Source: JAPPFW01 sp965231815
GTDB taxonomy: Bacteria; Actinomycetota; Acidimicrobiia; Spongiisociales; Spongiisociaceae
Length of the DNA stretch: 64,000 bases
Direction: 5' to 3'
Assembly (NCBI GenBank): GCA_965231815.1
Contig: OZ246890.1
Coordinates: 1,922,001-1,986,000, forward strand
Made by a program: the position numbers and the translations under genes. The notes below the pieces were generated by a model. That model saw only the letters and a list, made by a program, of their open reading frames with translations, searched no databases and had not been told where the DNA came from. The number at the start of each line of letters is the position of its first letter. Position 1 is the stretch's first letter. Positions 18,065 to 26,572 of this stretch are shown here, piece by piece.

Positions 18065-18304
18065 TCAGATACGGCGGATCTCGCGGCGCCACCGCAGGAA
18101 CTCCTCGACCTCCTTGGGTGATGGTTGATGATCATCGGATCCGTAGGCGGTGAGCAAGCGCCAATCACGGTATGTCGTTTCCGGAACGGGAAGGAAAGGA
18201 AACCTGAGAACCCATCCCGGAGCGGCAGTCGCCATCACTAGGCGTAATGCCTCCAGGGCTAGTGATGGATTACGGATCGCCACACGAAGGAATACGAAGC
18301 TCAA
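18065..18304 (-). CDS. Small conserved-looking hypothetical protein
   Basis: 79 residues, not assigned to a family. It has a hydrophobic middle (LEALRLVMATAAPGWVLRFPFLPVP) and ends in a charged helix (SPKEVEEFLRWRREIRRI), the look of a real small protein. The TTG at 18304 sits directly behind GGGGGAGG, a strong but closely spaced Shine-Dalgarno. It lies 49 bp downstream of the thioredoxin-like gene on the same strand and probably shares its transcript. Confidence 0.55.
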   Translation of the reverse strand: MSFVFLRVAIRNPSLALEALRLVMATAAPGWVLRFPFLPVPETTYRDWRLLTAYGSDDHQPSPKEVEEFLRWRREIRRI

Positions 18305-18353
18305 GTCCTCCCCCGGAGAGCGAGACTAGGAGGCCTTGGCGCGGCGATTCCGG

Positions 18354-18926
18354 TCAGTAGGGTTCGTTGCCCGGTTTCCACTTGATCGAGCATCCCATAG
18401 AGGGATACTGGGTAGCGCTCACCGGTTGGTCCGCTAGTACGGAGTCTACGGCGGCTCTCAGGTCTCGGCCTGTTACCGCCACGCCGGAACCCGGTCGCGA
18501 ACGGTCGAACCTGCCCCGGTAGAGCAACGTGCGATCCGGGCCGAACAGGAAGAAGTCCGGAGTGCAAGCCGCACGGTACGCCTTGGCGACTTCTTGGGTC
18601 TCGTCGTAGAGGACCGGGAACCCGTACCCGCGCTCGCGGGCCACGGCGCCCAGTCGTTCCGGAGAATCATCCGGGTAGGTGATAGCGTCGTTGGCGCTAA
18701 TCCCTACGATCGCCGCGTCCTTTCCTGCGTAGTCATTGGAAAAGCTGACCAAACCTTCCTGGATATGTACTACGAACGGGCAGTGATTACAGAGGAAGAT
18801 GATCACCAATGCCTTGCGGTTCGCCAGATCGGCGAGACCCACCGTTTGGCCGGTGACTGTGTCTAGCAGGTTGAAGTCGGGGGCAGTGGTCCCGAGGGCT
18901 AGCATCGTAGACTTCTCAGCAGCCAT
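18354..18926 (-). CDS. Thioredoxin-family (AhpC/TSA-like) protein
   Basis: 190 residues. APDFNLLDTVTG is the peroxiredoxin-like opening and FLCNHCPFV (Cys46, Cys49) gives a CxxC redox pair, the pattern of the 'CNHCPFV' thioredoxin-like family rather than a typical peroxiredoxin. VGISANDAITYPDDSPE and CTPDFFLFG are also family blocks. No signal peptide, so cytosolic. Redox partner and substrate unknown. Confidence 0.88.
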   Translation of the reverse strand: MAAEKSTMLALGTTAPDFNLLDTVTGQTVGLADLANRKALVIIFLCNHCPFVVHIQEGLVSFSNDYAGKDAAIVGISANDAITYPDDSPERLGAVARERGYGFPVLYDETQEVAKAYRAACTPDFFLFGPDRTLLYRGRFDRSRPGSGVAVTGRDLRAAVDSVLADQPVSATQYPSMGCSIKWKPGNEPY

Positions 18927-18989
18927 GGCTGATCGATACTCCCTGATGGTGGTCAGTGTTAGGAGGGTAGCAACCTGCCGCCGGGATGG

Positions 18990-19496
18990 CTAAGCCGGCT
19001 CGGCCAGAAGGTATGGGATCCAGCTCGGGTCCCGTGACGTTCCGAGCGCAGAGTACAGCCACCCTTGGTAGGTGGGAGTGACGGGGCTCCGGGTGAGCTT
19101 CAATCCCGCCTGGTCAGGTAGTCGACTGCCCTTTCGGATATTGCACCGACGGCAACAAGCAACCACGTTCTCCCATGTGTGTTCCCCTCCTTTTGCCTTC
19201 GGGACCACATGATCGAGGCTCTCGGCAGGGGCGCGGCAATACTGGCATCGATGGCCATCACGCGCGAAGACCGCTCTCCTGGTCAGAGGTACCCGCCGGT
19301 GGTAGGGCACCTTGACATAGTTGCGTAGACGAATCACGGATGGGACCGCAAAGGTTTGCTCGGCGCTGTACCACCGATGTTCTGCCGCCTCGAGGACGTC
19401 AGCTCTGGCCCGCATTACCAAGACAAGGGCGCGGCGGGAACTAACGATAGATAACGGCTCGTATGTTGTGTTGAGGACCAGTGCTCGCTCGGACAC
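18990..19496 (-). CDS. HNH endonuclease family protein
   Basis: About 168 residues from the GTG at 19496 (VSERALVLNTTYEPLSIVS), which matches the typical start of this widespread actinobacterial HNH family; an ATG at 19541 would add 15 residues. The HNH core is present: CQYCRAPAESLDHVVPKAKGG, then WENVVACCRRCNIRKGSR, with two CxxC pairs for structural zinc. These chromosomal HNH genes are common and of unknown role; nothing links it to a restriction system here. Confidence 0.86.
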   Translation of the reverse strand: MSERALVLNTTYEPLSIVSSRRALVLVMRARADVLEAAEHRWYSAEQTFAVPSVIRLRNYVKVPYHRRVPLTRRAVFARDGHRCQYCRAPAESLDHVVPKAKGGEHTWENVVACCRRCNIRKGSRLPDQAGLKLTRSPVTPTYQGWLYSALGTSRDPSWIPYLLAEPA

Positions 19497-19615
19497 GCAG
19501 GTAACGATACCAAGCTCACCGCAGTCTACGGTCCGCCGCAACGCGATATGCGTGGTAGGTCATGGCCACATCCGGAAGCAGGACCGGCGAGGCCCCTCGG
19601 CAGGTGTGATTCCGA

Positions 19616-20053
19616 TCATTGGCAGGTTGCGCAGACGCCGACGAGTTCTAGAGAGTGTCCGGTGGCCACAAACCCCTGGCTACGGGTAGCGTTCGACACC
19701 AACCGTTCGAGCAAGTTCTCTTCCTCGCCCGACAGTTCGATGTCGGCAATAGCACCACATTTCTCGCATATGCGATGATGGTGATGCCCGAGCAACCATT
19801 CGGCTAACTCATAGAGCACGACGCGCCCGTTCCCGTGGTGGGTGGCGAGGACTTCCGCATCGGTCAGCACGGAGAGGGACCGGTAGAGCGAGGAGAGGGG
19901 AAGAACCCGGCCGAGTTCCTGGTGGAGATCGGTCGCCGATCTGGGTCCGTCGGCCATACTCAGCGTCTCAACCACCCGTTGCCGCCCGCGCGTGTACCTG
20001 ACCTCTCGCTTCGTTAGCCGCGATTCAACCTGCCGATGGATTGTTTGGTCCAC
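19616..20053 (-). CDS. fur: Fur family metalloregulator
   Basis: About 145 residues. Winged helix at the N-terminus (TRGRQRVVETL, ATDLHQELG, LSSLYRSLSVL), then the dimerisation domain with GHHHHRICEKCGAI and a final CATC, i.e. both CxxC pairs of a structural zinc site. The GTG at 20053 follows GGGGAG by 7 bases and fits family length; an ATG at 20254 would add 67 unconserved residues. Whether it senses iron, zinc or peroxide cannot be told. Divergent from mraZ, 309 bp away. Confidence 0.88.
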   Translation of the reverse strand: MDQTIHRQVESRLTKREVRYTRGRQRVVETLSMADGPRSATDLHQELGRVLPLSSLYRSLSVLTDAEVLATHHGNGRVVLYELAEWLLGHHHHRICEKCGAIADIELSGEEENLLERLVSNATRSQGFVATGHSLELVGVCATCQ

Positions 20054-20266
20054 TAATGGCTCCCCTTGCCGGATCGGAATGGGCAGGCCAGGGCAATTCA
20101 CCAGAGGCCCAGCGGCGAGACCCGGCTCCGCTCCCCCCAAGTATAGCCCCGATCCCTCACGGACCCCGGTTCGCCGGATGAACGGAGTAGAGGAGCGGGA
20201 ACCCTTATTGATCGGACCCGATTCCGGGCGAAATGATACCCAGGTTGGGTTCAAGGGGTGCTATGG

Positions 20267-20300
20267 TGTTGAGAAGTGTTATGAAGTGGGTTATAGTGGG
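20267..20300 (+). promoter_or_regulatory. dcw promoter overlapped by a four-repeat MraZ operator
   Basis: TG(G/T)(G/T) occurs four times at exactly 10-base steps (20267 TGTT, 20277 TGTT, 20287 TGGG, 20297 TGGG), the last three preceded by AAG or TAG. This is the direct-repeat layout recognised by MraZ. A consensus promoter, TTGAGA (20269-20274), 17 bases, TATAGT (20292-20297), lies on the repeats, so bound MraZ would block RNA polymerase. mraZ starts about 60 bases downstream: autoregulation of the whole cluster. Confidence 0.8.
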
Positions 20301-20362
20301 CCGACAGGCTAGTCTGGCAGAGTTGGATTGCGGTTCAGGTCTGGAGCGAGCGGAGATATCGA

Positions 20363-20794
20363 TTGTTACTCGGGCAATATCGCCACACGGTGGACAAGAA
20401 GGGTCGATTGGTGCTCCCCGCTCGTTTTCGGGAGAGATTGTCCGACGGCTGTGTAATTACCAAGGGTCAAGAACGGTGTCTATATGTTTTTCCGCTGGAA
20501 CGTTGGGAGGAAGAAGCAGAAAGGTACCGCATGCTTCCCCGGACCGACGCGAGGGCACGCCGCCTTACCAGGGCCTTCTTCGCCGGCGCTATCGACCTCG
20601 AGTTGGACGGGGTCGGTCGGATCCAACTTCCTGCTCGCTTGCGCGACTATGCAAACCTCGGTCGGGAAGTGGCTGTTATCGGCGTGGAAGAGCGTGCCGA
20701 GATATGGGACGCGGCGGCTTGGGATGCGTATGACGCGGCGGCCGACAACTACTACTCGAACATTGAGGAGGTCGTTTCGGATTTCGGCATCTGA
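20363..20794 (+). CDS. mraZ: Transcriptional regulator MraZ
   Basis: 143 residues from a TTG with GGAG 8 bases before it. Two AbrB-like half domains: LLGQYRHTVDKKGRLVLPARFRE and then IDLELDGVGRIQLPARLRDYA, each with the DxxGR(L/I).LPA(R) signature. It controls the division and cell-wall cluster that it heads; its own operator lies in the promoter. Full family length. Confidence 0.95.
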   Translation: MLLGQYRHTVDKKGRLVLPARFRERLSDGCVITKGQERCLYVFPLERWEEEAERYRMLPRTDARARRLTRAFFAGAIDLELDGVGRIQLPARLRDYANLGREVAVIGVEERAEIWDAAAWDAYDAAADNYYSNIEEVVSDFGI

Positions 20795-20822
20795 ATGAAT
20801 ATCCAGCGGATACTTGTTGATG

Positions 20823-20920
20823 ACCTGCTCATTGCCAGCCCCCCGGAGACCAATGGATTGCCCTTACTCCGCCCGCTTTCTACTGGTAACAGTGACCGGG
20901 GGGCTGGCAATGAGTCAGGT
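20823..20920 (+). promoter_or_regulatory. Long inverted repeat covering a candidate rsmH start
   Basis: CTCATTGCCAGCCCCCCGG (20828-20846) is perfectly complementary to 20896-20914. ACCTG/CAGGT (20823-20827 with 20916-20920) extends it to 24 pairs with one bulged T. The loop is 49 bases. The ATG at 20910 lies in the right arm. No U-tract follows, so it is not a simple terminator. Confidence 0.75.
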
Positions 20921-21848
20921 TACAGGTGCTGAATATACCGTGAACCGACGTCCTTTTCATATGCCTGTTATGCCGGAGGAGGTAGTTGACCTGTTCCGCC
21001 CGGTCGGACGGGGGGTGATGGTCGATGCAACCTATGGTGGTGGAGGTCATACCGAAGCTCTGTTGAACGAGCTGGATGATGAGGTGCGCGTCTTAGGGAT
21101 CGATCGTGATCCCGAATCTATCGGTAGAGGGGCCGTCCATGCCCGGTTGGATCTGGAGATGGGAAACTTCAGTGACCTGGGGACGATTCTCAGAGTCCGG
21201 GGGATTAGTCGGATCTCCGGCGTCCTGTTTGACCTGGGAGTATCCAGCCATCAACTCGACCAACCCCGAAGGGGTTTTTCCTTCCGCCATGACGGTCCCC
21301 TAGATATGCGTATGGGTCCGGACGCCCCCACCTCGGCTGCCGGATTGGTGAACCACAGCGATTTCGCTGAGCTCGTGCGGGTGATCCGTAGGTTCGGGGA
21401 TGAACGTTTTGCGCACCGCATCGCAAGAGAAATAGTTAGAGCCCGTCCGATCACGACCACTAGGCATCTATCAAGAGTGGTCAAGCAGGCCATTCCCGCC
21501 GCGACTCGGCGTTCGGGCGGGCATCCGGCTCGTCGCACCTTCCAGGCTTTGAGGATCGCCGTCAATGGCGAGATGGACGCTTTGTCGTCCGGTCTCGAAC
21601 AAGGGATCAAAGCCTTGCGACCCGGTGGGCGATGCGTGGTCATCTCCTACCACTCGCTCGAAGACCGGTTGGTCAAGCATCGATTCCGCCATGGAGAGGG
21701 TCGTTCTCCCGGCCCTACATTACCGGTCCCACCTCCTGTCGAGTTGGCCGTCCTGACCAGGAGACCACTTCGCCCTCGACCCGAGGAAGTGGCTGCCAAC
21801 CCTAGATCCCGCAGCGCACGTCTGCGCGCCGCGGAGAAGGCGCCATGA
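20910..21848 (+). CDS. rsmH: 16S rRNA (cytosine1402-N4)-methyltransferase
   Basis: Methylates N4 of C1402 in the ribosomal P site (formerly MraW). Key blocks: HMPVMPEEVVDLF, VDATYGGGGHTEALL (SAM loop), VLFDLGVSSHQLD, RGFSFRHDGPLDMRM, RRTFQALRIAVNGE and VVISYHSLEDRLVK. The start is uncertain. The ATG at 20910 lies inside a 24-bp stem; the GTG at 20940, just after it, would give the compact family N-terminus VNRRPFHMPVM. Overlaps ftsL as ATGA. Confidence 0.93.
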   Translation: MSQVTGAEYTVNRRPFHMPVMPEEVVDLFRPVGRGVMVDATYGGGGHTEALLNELDDEVRVLGIDRDPESIGRGAVHARLDLEMGNFSDLGTILRVRGISRISGVLFDLGVSSHQLDQPRRGFSFRHDGPLDMRMGPDAPTSAAGLVNHSDFAELVRVIRRFGDERFAHRIAREIVRARPITTTRHLSRVVKQAIPAATRRSGGHPARRTFQALRIAVNGEMDALSSGLEQGIKALRPGGRCVVISYHSLEDRLVKHRFRHGEGRSPGPTLPVPPPVELAVLTRRPLRPRPEEVAANPRSRSARLRAAEKAP

Positions 21849-22246
21849 CGGTCCAGCCGCACCAAACCCCGAGCCGACGTTCGCTCCAGTTACGGGTTAT
21901 CTCCGGGCGTGACCGTCCTCGCCCCCTGCGCGCTTTGATATGGGCGCTCTATACCATCGGGGCCGTCATAGCCTTCCTGGCGCTCATCTATTTGCGAACG
22001 GCGGTTGACGAGTCTTCCTTCCGGATCAATTATCTCGATAACCGGATCGAGGTGGAGAAGGCGCGCCGGCATCAACTCCACCTCGAGAAAATGCGCCTGG
22101 AATCTCCCCAGGAGATTCTTCCGATCGCCGAGCAGATGTTGGGGATGGTCCTTCCCGAGGAGGTCGTGGCCATCACCAGCGAGGTTCCTCCCGGGTTCGT
22201 GGCGACCGATTATCAAGAGGCGCCACAGAACAGGCTGGGGGACTGA
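21845..22246 (+). CDS. ftsL: Cell division protein FtsL (septum initiator-like)
   Basis: 133 residues, one transmembrane segment near residues 37-55 (IWALYTIGAVIAFLALIYL), then a periplasmic coiled-coil-type helix (NRIEVEKARRHQLHLEKMRLESPQ). This is the FtsL/DivIC topology. Sequence conservation in the family is poor, so the call rests on position between rsmH and ftsI, size and topology. It is expected to activate FtsW-FtsI with FtsQ and FtsB. Starts in an ATGA overlap with rsmH. Confidence 0.82.
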   Translation: MTVQPHQTPSRRSLQLRVISGRDRPRPLRALIWALYTIGAVIAFLALIYLRTAVDESSFRINYLDNRIEVEKARRHQLHLEKMRLESPQEILPIAEQMLGMVLPEEVVAITSEVPPGFVATDYQEAPQNRLGD

Positions 22247-22249
22247 GTC

Positions 22250-24013
22250 GTGGCAAGAGAGAGGACAAGGCGACCGGGCAGGCGCTCCGGAGATGTTCGG
22301 CTCCTGACTATCGCCATCCTTCTTGCCGGCGGATGGGCGACAATCGGTTACCAGCTGTTTCAGATCCAGATGGTTGATCACCGCGAGTACGCCGCGGCCG
22401 CTGAGAGGCAGAGGATTCGCGTTGAAGAAACCGCCGCTGCCCGCGGGACCATCTTCGACCGCCAGGGTCGGGAGTTGGCGGTAAGCATCGAATCACGTTC
22501 GATCTATGCCAATCCTCGCCAGATTGTGGATGCCCGCTCGACTGCTCTGGCGCTTAGTCAGGTGCTGGAACTCAATGCGGTAGAACTTCGCGAGAAGCTC
22601 CTAGCCGACACGACGTTCGTCTTCGTGACCCGACAGGTGGAGGTATCGATAGCCGAGGCGGTAGAGGCCTTGAAACTGCCGGGCATTCATTTCCTCAACG
22701 AGCCGAAGCGTGTATACCCGTCCGGTTCGCTGGCGGCCCACACCGTCGGATTCGTCAATATCGACTCCAGAGGTATCGAGGGCCTTGAAGCTCAGTATGA
22801 CGATCTGCTCACCGGCGCCCCGGGTCGAATAGTGGCTGAGCGCGCCGCCGGTGGTCAGGTGATACCACACGGACGCTTCGAGGTGGAGCCGGCTACCCCG
22901 GGTTCTGACCTGATCGTCTCCCTGGACCGCGAGATCCAGTTCATCGCCCATCGGGCGTGCGAGGAGGCGGTGGAGGCGACCGGCGCCAACAGATGCACCC
23001 TGGTAGTGATGGACCCGTCCGTCTTCGAAGTCCTAGCCATGGCGATAGTTCCTTCGTTCGATCCGTCGAACCGGACCGAAGAGGACATAGCGAACGGAAC
23101 CCTTACCAATTCGGCGGTCCGTTCCCTGTTCGAGCCAGGCTCGATCCAGAAGGCGGTAACGATTTCGGCCGCTCTAGAGGAACAGGTCGTGGACTGGGAT
23201 ACCCAATACCTGGTGGAAGACAAGATCGAGATCATAGACGGCGCCTGTGAAGATCGGGAACAGCAGGACATCGAGATATTCGGGTGCTATACCGACTTCG
23301 CCGCCCATCCACCCGAGGTCATGTCCGTAAAGGACTGTGTACGGGACTCATCCAACGTATGTACGATCAAGGTGGGTCGGGATCTCGGCAAGAGTAACCT
23401 GGAGAACTATCTGGAGGCTTTCGGATATGGCAAATCCACCGGCGTGGAGTTTCCCGGAGAGGCCACAGGGACTGTCAACCTGGCTGCGGGATGCTCGACT
23501 TGTCCCGCTTCGGCTGCAATCGGGTATTCGCTGTCGGTGTCTCCTCTCCAGATGGCGGTTGTCTACGCAACGATCGCTAATGGCGGAGAGCGTATGGTTC
23601 CCAGGTTGGTACGTGGAGTGGTTACGGCTGATGGGGTGGCCGAACACCCGATCGAAGCCCCCACCCGAGTCATTTCGGAGGACACTGCGCGCCGGGTCCG
23701 CTTGATGCTGAAGTCGGTGGTCGATTACGGGACCGGCGTGCAAGCGGCGGTTACCGGATATACGGCCGGTGGTAAGACGGGTACCAGCCGGAAGTTCGAT
23801 TTCAACACCGGGCGGTATTCGAGCGAATACGTGGCTAGTTTCGTCGGCATGGCCCCGGCCGACAACCCACGGCTGGTGGTCGCCGTTGTCATCGACTCCC
23901 CCAACAGCGGTCAACCGGTGGCGAGGCGGACCGGCGGCGCCGTTGCGGCACCCGTGTTTTCCCAGGTAATGGAGGGATCCCTCCACCAGATGGGAGTTGA
24001 ACCGGATGCCTGA
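22250..24013 (+). CDS. ftsI: Septal peptidoglycan transpeptidase FtsI (PBP3-like)
   Basis: 587 residues from a GTG. Short cytosolic tail, one transmembrane segment (about 18-38), pedestal domain with ARGTIFDRQGRELA, then the transpeptidase domain: SIQK (Ser298, Lys301), SSN (367-369) and KTGT (509-512). An odd feature is a set of extracytoplasmic cysteines (about 333, 346, 363, 371, 415, 418), clustered around the SxN region and possibly disulfide-bonded. No PASTA domain. Works with FtsW at the septum. Confidence 0.95.
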   Translation: MARERTRRPGRRSGDVRLLTIAILLAGGWATIGYQLFQIQMVDHREYAAAAERQRIRVEETAAARGTIFDRQGRELAVSIESRSIYANPRQIVDARSTALALSQVLELNAVELREKLLADTTFVFVTRQVEVSIAEAVEALKLPGIHFLNEPKRVYPSGSLAAHTVGFVNIDSRGIEGLEAQYDDLLTGAPGRIVAERAAGGQVIPHGRFEVEPATPGSDLIVSLDREIQFIAHRACEEAVEATGANRCTLVVMDPSVFEVLAMAIVPSFDPSNRTEEDIANGTLTNSAVRSLFEPGSIQKAVTISAALEEQVVDWDTQYLVEDKIEIIDGACEDREQQDIEIFGCYTDFAAHPPEVMSVKDCVRDSSNVCTIKVGRDLGKSNLENYLEAFGYGKSTGVEFPGEATGTVNLAAGCSTCPASAAIGYSLSVSPLQMAVVYATIANGGERMVPRLVRGVVTADGVAEHPIEAPTRVISEDTARRVRLMLKSVVDYGTGVQAAVTGYTAGGKTGTSRKFDFNTGRYSSEYVASFVGMAPADNPRLVVAVVIDSPNSGQPVARRTGGAVAAPVFSQVMEGSLHQMGVEPDA

Positions 24014-25505
24014 TGAGGTCGTGCGCCTAGCCGATGTGGCCAATCGCGTCGCGGGTGATCTGCGCGGCGACGGATCCATCAAGGTATATGACGTAACGCA
24101 CGACAGTCGGGAGGCTGGTCCGGGCAGCATCTTTGTGGCTATCAGAGGTACGAAGGTTGATGGGCATGCGTACGTCGAGGGGGCCGCTAAGCGTGGCGCC
24201 GTCGCCGCTCTTGTCGAGCGTTTCATACCATGTTCCCTGCCCCAGGTGAGGGTAGGCGATACCCGCCGGGCGCTGGGTGTGGTGGCCGCCCTGGTGCACG
24301 GTGATCCGACCACCCGGCTTGAGGTGGTGGGAGTGACGGGAACCAACGGTAAGACGACCGTTGCCGTGATGCTTCAGTCGATAGCCCGTATGTCCGGTCG
24401 GTCGGTTGCCAGGGTGGGTACGCTCGGAACCGACATCGACGGTGAGCCGCGTCCCCTCGTGCTTACCACCCCTGAAGCATCGGATCTCCAGAGGCTCTTC
24501 GCGACCATCGAGGGAAAAGGGGTGTCGCTGGTTGCCTTGGAGGTGTCTTCCCATGCCCTTGCTCTGAACCGGGTCGACGGTACTTGCTTTGCTGTTGCCG
24601 CGTTCACCAACCTGTCCCAGGATCATCTGGATTTTCATGGCGATATGGAGAGTTACTTCGCGGCCAAGCAGAGGTTGTTCGATGGCCGAGCCTCGGTTCA
24701 TGTAATCGATGTGACAACTCGTTGGGGACGCCGTCTGGCGGAAGAGGTACCGGGTCCGTTGATAAAGGTGGGTTACGGGCGCGGCCATGACGTGGGAATC
24801 AGCGCGGCGCAACCCGGCCTGACCAGTTCTGGTTTCGTGCTGCATCTAGCGGGTCGGGAGAGGGCGGTGACGGTGAGGCCGGGCGGGCGTCACAACGTCC
24901 ACAACGCCGCAGTGGCCGCCGCCTGTGCCCGGGCGGTCGGCATAGACCCGGACAGCATCGTGAATGGTCTTCAGGCGGTGCAAAGAGTATCCGGACGGAT
25001 GGATCCGGTCCACGCCGGGCAACCGTTCGATGTGCTGGTGGATTACGCCCATACTCCTGCTGCGGTAGAAACAGTGGTGAGCGTCGCTCTCGAGAACTGT
25101 TCGGGGTCCACAATCGTCGTTGTGGGGGCGGCCGGCGATAGAGACGCCACCAAGCGGCCGCCTCTAGGCGCGGCCGCTTCCCGAGCTCATCTCGCCGTGA
25201 TCACTTCCGATAACCCCCGATCAGAGGATCCCGTAGGTCTGGTCGACCAGGTTGCGGCGGGGGCGGTCGGTGGCCGGGCGGAGGTGGTGCGGGAAGTCGA
25301 CCGGAGCAGAGCTATCCGGTTAGCCGTGGAGCGAGCCGAGCCGGGCGACGCGGTGCTGATACTGGGTAAGGGTCATGAGCAATACCAGCAAGTGGGCTCT
25401 GACATCGTTCCGTTTAGCGACCGGGCCTTGGCCTTCGAGTACCTACGGGAACGATGGTCTCCGTGCGGCTCGGATCGGCGGGCGATGACGGGGACCACTT
25501 CATGA
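24006..25505 (+). CDS. murE: UDP-MurNAc-tripeptide synthetase MurE
   Basis: Adds the third residue of the peptidoglycan stem. About 499 residues. GTNGKTT ATP loop, TTPEASDLQR, LEVSSHALALNR, NLSQDHLDFHG, then DYAHTPAAVE and the substrate motif DNPRSEDP. DNPR is the form expected for meso-diaminopimelate ligases, agreeing with dapA/dapB here. ATG 24006 chosen (GGGAG 9 bases upstream) over an in-frame TTG at 23997. It overlaps ftsI by 8 bases and mraY by 4. murF, which normally follows, is absent. Confidence 0.95.
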   Translation: MPDEVVRLADVANRVAGDLRGDGSIKVYDVTHDSREAGPGSIFVAIRGTKVDGHAYVEGAAKRGAVAALVERFIPCSLPQVRVGDTRRALGVVAALVHGDPTTRLEVVGVTGTNGKTTVAVMLQSIARMSGRSVARVGTLGTDIDGEPRPLVLTTPEASDLQRLFATIEGKGVSLVALEVSSHALALNRVDGTCFAVAAFTNLSQDHLDFHGDMESYFAAKQRLFDGRASVHVIDVTTRWGRRLAEEVPGPLIKVGYGRGHDVGISAAQPGLTSSGFVLHLAGRERAVTVRPGGRHNVHNAAVAAACARAVGIDPDSIVNGLQAVQRVSGRMDPVHAGQPFDVLVDYAHTPAAVETVVSVALENCSGSTIVVVGAAGDRDATKRPPLGAAASRAHLAVITSDNPRSEDPVGLVDQVAAGAVGGRAEVVREVDRSRAIRLAVERAEPGDAVLILGKGHEQYQQVGSDIVPFSDRALAFEYLRERWSPCGSDRRAMTGTTS

Positions 25506-26572
25506 TTTCGATGCTTACCGCCGCCACAGTCGCTTTTGCGGTTGCGATTTTCGGTACCGCCTGGGCTGTTCGCTTGTTCCGGGCCTGGAATATCGGCCAG
25601 TTCATACAGGAAGAACTGGAAGGCCACATGCACAAGCGGGGTACGCCCACTATGGGGGGGATAGTGATGATTCTGGCCGTAGTGGTCGGGTATTTCGTAT
25701 CCCACCTACGGGTCCAGATGAGCCCGAGCGGTATAGGGTGGTCGTGGTTGGATCTGGAAGAGGCCGGTTTGCTGGCGATCGGGGCGATCGTCGGGATGGG
25801 CGTGGTGGGGTTTATCGACGACTACCAGAAGATCTCTCGATTTCGCAACCAAGGTTTGGGTATCGCAGCCAAGTTCGTGGGGCAGCTCGCGGTAGCCGGT
25901 TTCTTTGCTTGGGGGGCGGTGGCCTCGGGGGCCTCTACGGCTATCGGGTTCGTCCGTCCCACCGCTCTTGAACTCGGAGCGGGTCTCTTTGCGGTATGGG
26001 TTCTCCTGATGCTCACCGGATTCGCCAACGCGGTGAACTTCACCGACGGGCTCGACGGCCTAGCCTCGGGATCCGCCGCGCTGGTGGCCGCCGCTTACAT
26101 GATCATCGCCTTCTGGATCTTCCGTCATCCGTCCGTCTACGAAGTGGAAGGAGGACTCGGGCTCGCTTCGGTTGCCTCGGCGATGCTCGGTGCGTCACTC
26201 GGATTCTTGTGGTGGAACGCCGCCCCGGCCCGGATAATCATGGGGGATGTCGGTTCCCAAGCACTGGGTGGAGGAATGGCGGCGCTCGCGCTTCTAACCA
26301 ACACCCACCTACTGCTGGCGATCATTGGCGGTTTGTACGTACTGGAGACCTTATCGGTGATTATCCAGGTAGCGGGCTTCAAGTGGTTTGGGGGTCGGCG
26401 GGTATTTCGAATGGCGCCGATCCACCACCACTTCGAGATGAAGCAGTGGCCCGAAACCACCATCATCATCCGGTTCTGGATCCTGGCGGCGATCGGGGTA
26501 GCTATCGGTCTAGGTCTGTTCTATCGCGATTTTCTGACCACCGGGGGTGTCGACGGGCTGGTGGGTGGATGA
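25502..26572 (+). CDS. mraY: Phospho-N-acetylmuramoyl-pentapeptide transferase
   Basis: Ten-helix membrane enzyme making lipid I from UDP-MurNAc-pentapeptide and undecaprenyl phosphate. 356 residues from the ATG at 25502 (ATGA overlap with murE). Signatures: HMHKRGTPTMGG, GFIDDYQK (DD pair), NAVNFTDGLDGLA, and MAPIHHHFEMKQWPE. All catalytic aspartates and the HHH motif are present. Confidence 0.96.
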   Translation: MISMLTAATVAFAVAIFGTAWAVRLFRAWNIGQFIQEELEGHMHKRGTPTMGGIVMILAVVVGYFVSHLRVQMSPSGIGWSWLDLEEAGLLAIGAIVGMGVVGFIDDYQKISRFRNQGLGIAAKFVGQLAVAGFFAWGAVASGASTAIGFVRPTALELGAGLFAVWVLLMLTGFANAVNFTDGLDGLASGSAALVAAAYMIIAFWIFRHPSVYEVEGGLGLASVASAMLGASLGFLWWNAAPARIIMGDVGSQALGGGMAALALLTNTHLLLAIIGGLYVLETLSVIIQVAGFKWFGGRRVFRMAPIHHHFEMKQWPETTIIIRFWILAAIGVAIGLGLFYRDFLTTGGVDGLVGG

